This document shows, piece after piece, positions 12,748 to 15,913 of a stretch of 15,913 bases of DNA. The stretch is from Thermoprotei archaeon (GTDB taxonomy: Archaea > Thermoproteota > Thermoprotei_A > Sulfolobales > WANQ01). How positions within the stretch are numbered: the first letter of the stretch is position 1; each line of letters starts with the position of its first letter. Location: the NCBI GenBank assembly GCA_027038805.1, contig JALWGO010000057.1, positions 1 through 15,913 on the forward strand. Direction: 5' to 3'. A model generated the notes under the pieces. That model saw only the letters and a program-made list of their open reading frames with translations, did not search any database and was not told the DNA's origin. Position numbers and translations under genes: made by a program.

Positions 12748-14699
12748 CATGGAACCTCATGGATAAATGCTGTGATAAATGCTGGCACACTCTAGAATAT
12801 CCTTGTAGAAATTATATTCGATGCCGTATAGAGGGCCCATTATGCCATGACGACCCAGATTGTAGGAGGAAGAGGGAATATAGGATAAGAGAGATATTAT
12901 ACGGTAAAACAGGCTTTAAGATAAAGGTACCTATGGCGAGCTGTACTATTGCAGCCGGAGCACAAGAGGTCTATAAAGCAGTACTAGATGAGGTAAAGTC
13001 GCGTGGAATCAATGCCGACGTCACTATTAGTGGATGTATGGGCATGTGCTATATGGATCCATGGATAGAGTTGTCAAAAACTGGGATGCCGTCAGCTATC
13101 TATGCAAACGTTAAGCCAGGCCAAGTATCAAAGATTATATCGGAATACCTTGGTGGAGATGTCTCAAGCGCTTATGCATTGAGAAACCATACCGGGAAGG
13201 CTAAGGGAGAAGACAAAGTACCATTACTAGAAGAGCTACCGCAATGGAAGAACCAGGTGAGATGGGTTTCACGTAACTGTGGTATAGTTAACCCAGAATC
13301 AATAGAGGAATACATAGCCCTAGGAGGATACCGGGGCCTCGACAAAGCATTGAAGATGAAACCCGAGGAAATAATAGAAATAATCAAAAAAGCTGGGCTC
13401 CGGGGAAGAGGGGGAGCAGGATTCCCCACATGGCTTAAATGGAAGATTGCTAGAGAGCAACCAGGCGATGTAAAATACGTGATAATGAACGCTGATGAAG
13501 GAGACCCTGGAGCATTTATGAACCGTCTCCTAGCAGAGTCTGATCCTCACCGGGTATTAGAGGGACTAATAATAGCGGCATATACTATAGGTGCCTCAAA
13601 GGGCTTTATATTCGTTAGAGCTGAGAAACCATTAATGGCTGAGAGGTTATCAAAAGCAGTTGAACAAGCCAGAAAATACGGTTTACTCGGAAAGAATATT
13701 CTCGGAAGAGGCTTCGACTTCGACGTAGAGGTAATCTTGAGTGCTGGAGCCTTTGTCTGCGGCGAGGAAACAGCTCTTATAGCAGCAATAGAGGGACGCA
13801 CAAGGCCAAGGCAGAGGCCACCATACCCGGCAACCAAGGGATTATGGGGTAAGCCCACTATCATAAATAATGTTGAAACATTAGCTCATGTCGCTACAAT
13901 AATGGCTGAAGGATGGGAAAAGTTTGCTTCAATGGGGACAGAGAAGACTAAGGGCACTAAAATGTTCTGTGTAACGGGTGCTGTTCAACGTACTGGCGCC
14001 TATGAGGTTCCAGTAGGTACTACGATAAAGAAGCTTGTAGAAGAAATAGCTGGTGGGCCGGGCGAGGGACGTAGAATTAAAGCAGTACAGATAGGCGGCC
14101 CTAGTGGTGGATGTGTTCCAGCAAGCCTGCTAACAACACCTATAGACTATGAGACTCTTCAGAAAGCTGGAGCAATAATGGGTTCTGGAGGCATAGTTGT
14201 AATAGACGATAAGAGCTGTATGGTTGATGTAGCTAAGTTCTTCACCTCTTTCACAGTCGCTGAATCATGTGGCAAGTGTTTTCCATGCCGTATAGGCATG
14301 AAGATACTCTATGATACTCTAACACGCATAACCGAAGGTAAGGGGAGAGAAGAAGACCTTGAAATACTTAGAGAACTAGGAGAAATAGTTAGAAGTGCAA
14401 GTCTATGTGCTCTAGGAGGAACAGCCCCCAACCCCGTGTTATCAACTCTAAGATACTTCGAGGACGAGTACCTAGCCCACGTACGCGATAAAAAGTGTCC
14501 CGCAAAGGTCTGCCGTAACCTCGTAGAATACTGGATCAATCCGGAGAAATGTATTGGTTGTGGTACATGTAAGCAGAATTGTCCATCCAATGCAATCTCG
14601 GGTGAGCCTGGTAAGAAGCACGTTATAGATGTTTCTAAGTGTATACGCTGTGGTCAATGCTTTATCGTATGCCCGGTAGGGGCAGTTGAAAAAAGGTAG
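12744..14699 (+). CDS. hydB: NuoF/HydB-type flavoprotein subunit (FMN, NAD(P)H-binding) with extra Fe-S domains
   Basis: The NAD(P)(H)-reacting subunit, 651 residues. In order it shows: a Cys-rich front (C9, C10, C13, C21, C27, C34, C40); a thioredoxin-like [2Fe-2S] domain with C67, C98 and C102 (only three of four usual cysteines seen); the NuoF core with GLRGRGGAGFPTWLKW (218-233), NADEGDPGAFMNR (249-261) and GAFVCGEETAL (335-345) for FMN and NADH; the SLBB region; and the core [4Fe-4S] ligands in ESCGKCFPCR (507-516) with C555. A two-cluster ferredoxin domain ends it (CIGCGTCKQNCP, CIRCGQCFIVCP). Cys457, His579, Cys585 and Cys590 match the zinc site that I recall for Thermotoga HydB. The GTG start follows GGGAG closely; the ATG at codon 6 is possible. 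This HydB/HndC architecture occurs in electron-bifurcating hydrogenases. Confidence 0.93.
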   Translation: MTWNLMDKCCDKCWHTLEYPCRNYIRCRIEGPLCHDDPDCRRKREYRIREILYGKTGFKIKVPMASCTIAAGAQEVYKAVLDEVKSRGINADVTISGCMGMCYMDPWIELSKTGMPSAIYANVKPGQVSKIISEYLGGDVSSAYALRNHTGKAKGEDKVPLLEELPQWKNQVRWVSRNCGIVNPESIEEYIALGGYRGLDKALKMKPEEIIEIIKKAGLRGRGGAGFPTWLKWKIAREQPGDVKYVIMNADEGDPGAFMNRLLAESDPHRVLEGLIIAAYTIGASKGFIFVRAEKPLMAERLSKAVEQARKYGLLGKNILGRGFDFDVEVILSAGAFVCGEETALIAAIEGRTRPRQRPPYPATKGLWGKPTIINNVETLAHVATIMAEGWEKFASMGTEKTKGTKMFCVTGAVQRTGAYEVPVGTTIKKLVEEIAGGPGEGRRIKAVQIGGPSGGCVPASLLTTPIDYETLQKAGAIMGSGGIVVIDDKSCMVDVAKFFTSFTVAESCGKCFPCRIGMKILYDTLTRITEGKGREEDLEILRELGEIVRSASLCALGGTAPNPVLSTLRYFEDEYLAHVRDKKCPAKVCRNLVEYWINPEKCIGCGTCKQNCPSNAISGEPGKKHVIDVSKCIRCGQCFIVCPVGAVEKR

Positions 14700-14712
14700 G
14701 AGGTGGTAGGAT

Positions 14713-15390
14713 ATGGTCAAGGTAATAGTTAATGGAAAAGAAGTAGAAGTAAGCGAAGGATCAGTAGTACTAGACGCTATAAAGAAGACAGGTTATAGTG
14801 TACCAACCCTATGCTTCTTCAAAGGAGTATACAATGAAGCAGCATGTAGAATGTGTCTCGTAGAACTACCAAACGGTAAACTAGTACCATCGTGCGCCTA
14901 CCCCGTATCAGATGGATTAAAGATTACAACGGATTCTGAAAGACTACGCAAGACTAGGAGAATGGTCTTAGAACTAATACTAGCAGTACACAAGATGAAG
15001 TGCTATCAATGTGCACGTAAGGGAGGATTCTGCCTCCTCCTAGATTTCGCGAAGGAGTTTGGTGTAGAGGGAATACCAGTTTGTGCTGAATGCCCGCTCC
15101 ACGGCGAGGATTGTCTACTAGTGAAAGGTGAACCATGTCTAGGATTCTTAACAGTAGCTGGATGCGGTAGCCCATGTACTAGAGAGGGAACCCCCTGCTT
15201 TGGCTGTAGGGGCCCAGTTACACGTGAGGACGTGATAGAGTCTGCTGTAAAGAGATTTATAGAACATGGCGTAGATCTACGGGATCTCCACTCGCGTATG
15301 AAGTTGTTCTGGAGCAGTTTTCCACAGTTCAAACACGTATTCGACCTCGTCTTAAAATACGAGAAAAAGTATATGGGTGAGAAGAAGTGA
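14713..15390 (+). CDS. Composite HoxU-like / [NiFe] small-subunit-tail iron-sulfur protein
   Basis: A 225-residue electron-transfer subunit built from two families. Residues 1-80 are the NuoG/HoxU plant-type ferredoxin fold with [2Fe-2S] ligands C34, C45, C48 and C61. Residues 90-115 give the His-Cys [4Fe-4S] motif H93, C97, C100, C107, with one residue more than usual before the last Cys. From about 120, eight cysteines (C124, C127, C134, C142, C151, C155, C162, C165) sit in PCLGFLTVAGCGSPC and GTPCFGCRGPVT, the two-cluster C-terminal domain of MvhG/FrhG/HydD-type [NiFe] small subunits. The flavodoxin-like front of such subunits, which binds the proximal cluster, is absent. A strong GGAGGTGG lies six bases before the ATG. 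The stop overlaps the start of the large-subunit gene. Confidence 0.88.
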   Translation: MVKVIVNGKEVEVSEGSVVLDAIKKTGYSVPTLCFFKGVYNEAACRMCLVELPNGKLVPSCAYPVSDGLKITTDSERLRKTRRMVLELILAVHKMKCYQCARKGGFCLLLDFAKEFGVEGIPVCAECPLHGEDCLLVKGEPCLGFLTVAGCGSPCTREGTPCFGCRGPVTREDVIESAVKRFIEHGVDLRDLHSRMKLFWSSFPQFKHVFDLVLKYEKKYMGEKK

Positions 15391-15913
15391 GCTTAGAAGT
15401 AGTTGAAAGAATAGATAAAGTATTCGGCCACCTAGAACTAAAACTAGTAGTAGACAGCGGTAAGGTCGAGTCAAAATTCACGGTAACACAAGATGCGAGA
15501 TTCATTGAAGTAGTATTAGAAGGTAGAAGCTATCTCGAAGCACCAGTAATAGCCTCCCGCATCTGTGGAGCATGCAGTATAGCACACTTCCTAGCATCAG
15601 TAAACGCTCTAGAGAACGCTATGGGAGTAGAACTACCAGAAGATGCTATGATACTAAAAGACGCTATGAACAAAGCACAAATAGCTCAAAACAATATAGT
15701 CCACTTATTCTTCCTAGCACTACCAGACTATTATGGATTAAAGACTTTAGGCGAATTATTATCAAAGAAACCAGACCTAGTCAAAATAGGATTCAAGTTA
15801 AACTCTCTAAGCCTAAAAGCCGTTGACCTCTTAGGCGGTAGAATAGTTAATCCAAACACCTATAGCGTTGGAGGATTCCGAAAAGATCTTGCAAGAGATA
15901 GAATAGAGAAAGT
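15387..15913 (+). CDS. [NiFe] hydrogenase large subunit, group-3-like, N-terminal part
   Basis: The catalytic subunit where H2 is made or split, cut by the right edge after 175 whole codons. The first nickel motif is present as RICGACSIAH: Arg58, Cys60, Cys63 and His67 (Ala where Ile is more usual). Next come FLASVNALENAMGV and the group-3-like AQNNIVHLFFLALPDYYG, then GGRIVNPNTYSVGGF (150-164), in which Asn155 replaces the usual His of the GRxxHP motif. These cysteines rule out NuoD of respiratory complex I, and the sequence resembles MvhA/HoxH rather than membrane-bound Mbh/Ech. The GTG start overlaps the previous stop (GTGA), and GGTGA lies six bases upstream. The second Cys pair and any maturation tail lie outside the window. 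No small-subunit gene precedes it. Confidence 0.92.
   Translation, partial: MSLEVVERIDKVFGHLELKLVVDSGKVESKFTVTQDARFIEVVLEGRSYLEAPVIASRICGACSIAHFLASVNALENAMGVELPEDAMILKDAMNKAQIAQNNIVHLFFLALPDYYGLKTLGELLSKKPDLVKIGFKLNSLSLKAVDLLGGRIVNPNTYSVGGFRKDLARDRIEK

Noticed and set aside
14713..15390. Complete NuoG subunit
   Set aside because: It is far too short, has no molybdopterin-type domain, and its second half has the small-subunit cysteine pattern instead.
15387..15913. Respiratory complex I NuoD instead of a hydrogenase
   Set aside because: NuoE, NuoF and NuoG-like genes precede it, but the RICGACSIAH nickel motif with both cysteines is present; NuoD lacks these.
1..15913. CRISPR array, insertion sequence, rRNA or tRNA gene
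   Set aside because: I saw no regularly spaced repeats, no transposase motifs or terminal repeats, and no cloverleaf with a T-loop motif in the gaps that I read.

Overview
This window looks like chromosomal DNA from a hyperthermophilic crenarchaeon (Thermoproteota). A Desulfurococcales-like organism is my best guess, but I cannot name a genus. The pointers are AT-rich intergenic DNA with TATA boxes about 26 bases before leaderless starts, many TTG start codons (8 of the 17 visible starts), strong AGA/AGG and ATA codon use, GGAGGTG-type ribosome binding sites inside operons, a secreted protein with a Thr/Pro-rich tether, and archaeal forms of the enzymes.

Layout. 1-1021 (+) holds the end of an NCS2 nucleobase permease and a small three-helix membrane protein. 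1028-3714 (-) holds a CaiB/BaiF-type CoA-transferase, ribose-5-phosphate isomerase A and a PspC-domain membrane protein; between the last two lies a GC-rich, hairpin-forming stretch that may be an unrecognised RNA gene. 3898-4863 (+) is a threonine-nucleophile asparaginase/isoaspartyl peptidase. 4993-10074 (+) is a complete BMP-type nucleoside ABC transporter: binding protein, double ATPase and two permeases. 10229-11933 (-) is a four-gene cluster of small proteins: an altered metallophosphoesterase-like protein, a protein with a double CX3CX3C motif, and two orphans. A 235-base AT-rich divergent promoter region follows.

12169 to the right edge (+) is the most interesting part: a tightly coupled operon for a soluble NAD(P)-linked [NiFe] hydrogenase. 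A HydC/NuoE-type protein, a HydB/NuoF-type flavoprotein with a Cys-rich front and a two-cluster ferredoxin tail, and a NuoG/HoxU-like protein lead into a group-3-like [NiFe] large subunit cut by the window edge. The third protein is a composite. Its first 115 residues are HoxU-like ([2Fe-2S] plus His-Cys [4Fe-4S]). The rest is the eight-cysteine, two-cluster tail normally found at the C terminus of MvhG/FrhG/HydD-type small subunits, without the usual front domain that carries the proximal cluster. The HydB-like subunit has the full set of modules of the Thermotoga-type electron-bifurcating HydB, so an archaeal [NiFe] bifurcating or confurcating hydrogenase is a reasonable hypothesis.

How it may fit together. 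The permease, nucleoside importer and RpiA suit an organism that scavenges nucleosides and passes their ribose into central metabolism; asparaginase suits peptide or amino-acid use. The hydrogenase would balance NAD(P)H, and perhaps ferredoxin, from such fermentation against H2. These links come from gene content and proximity only.
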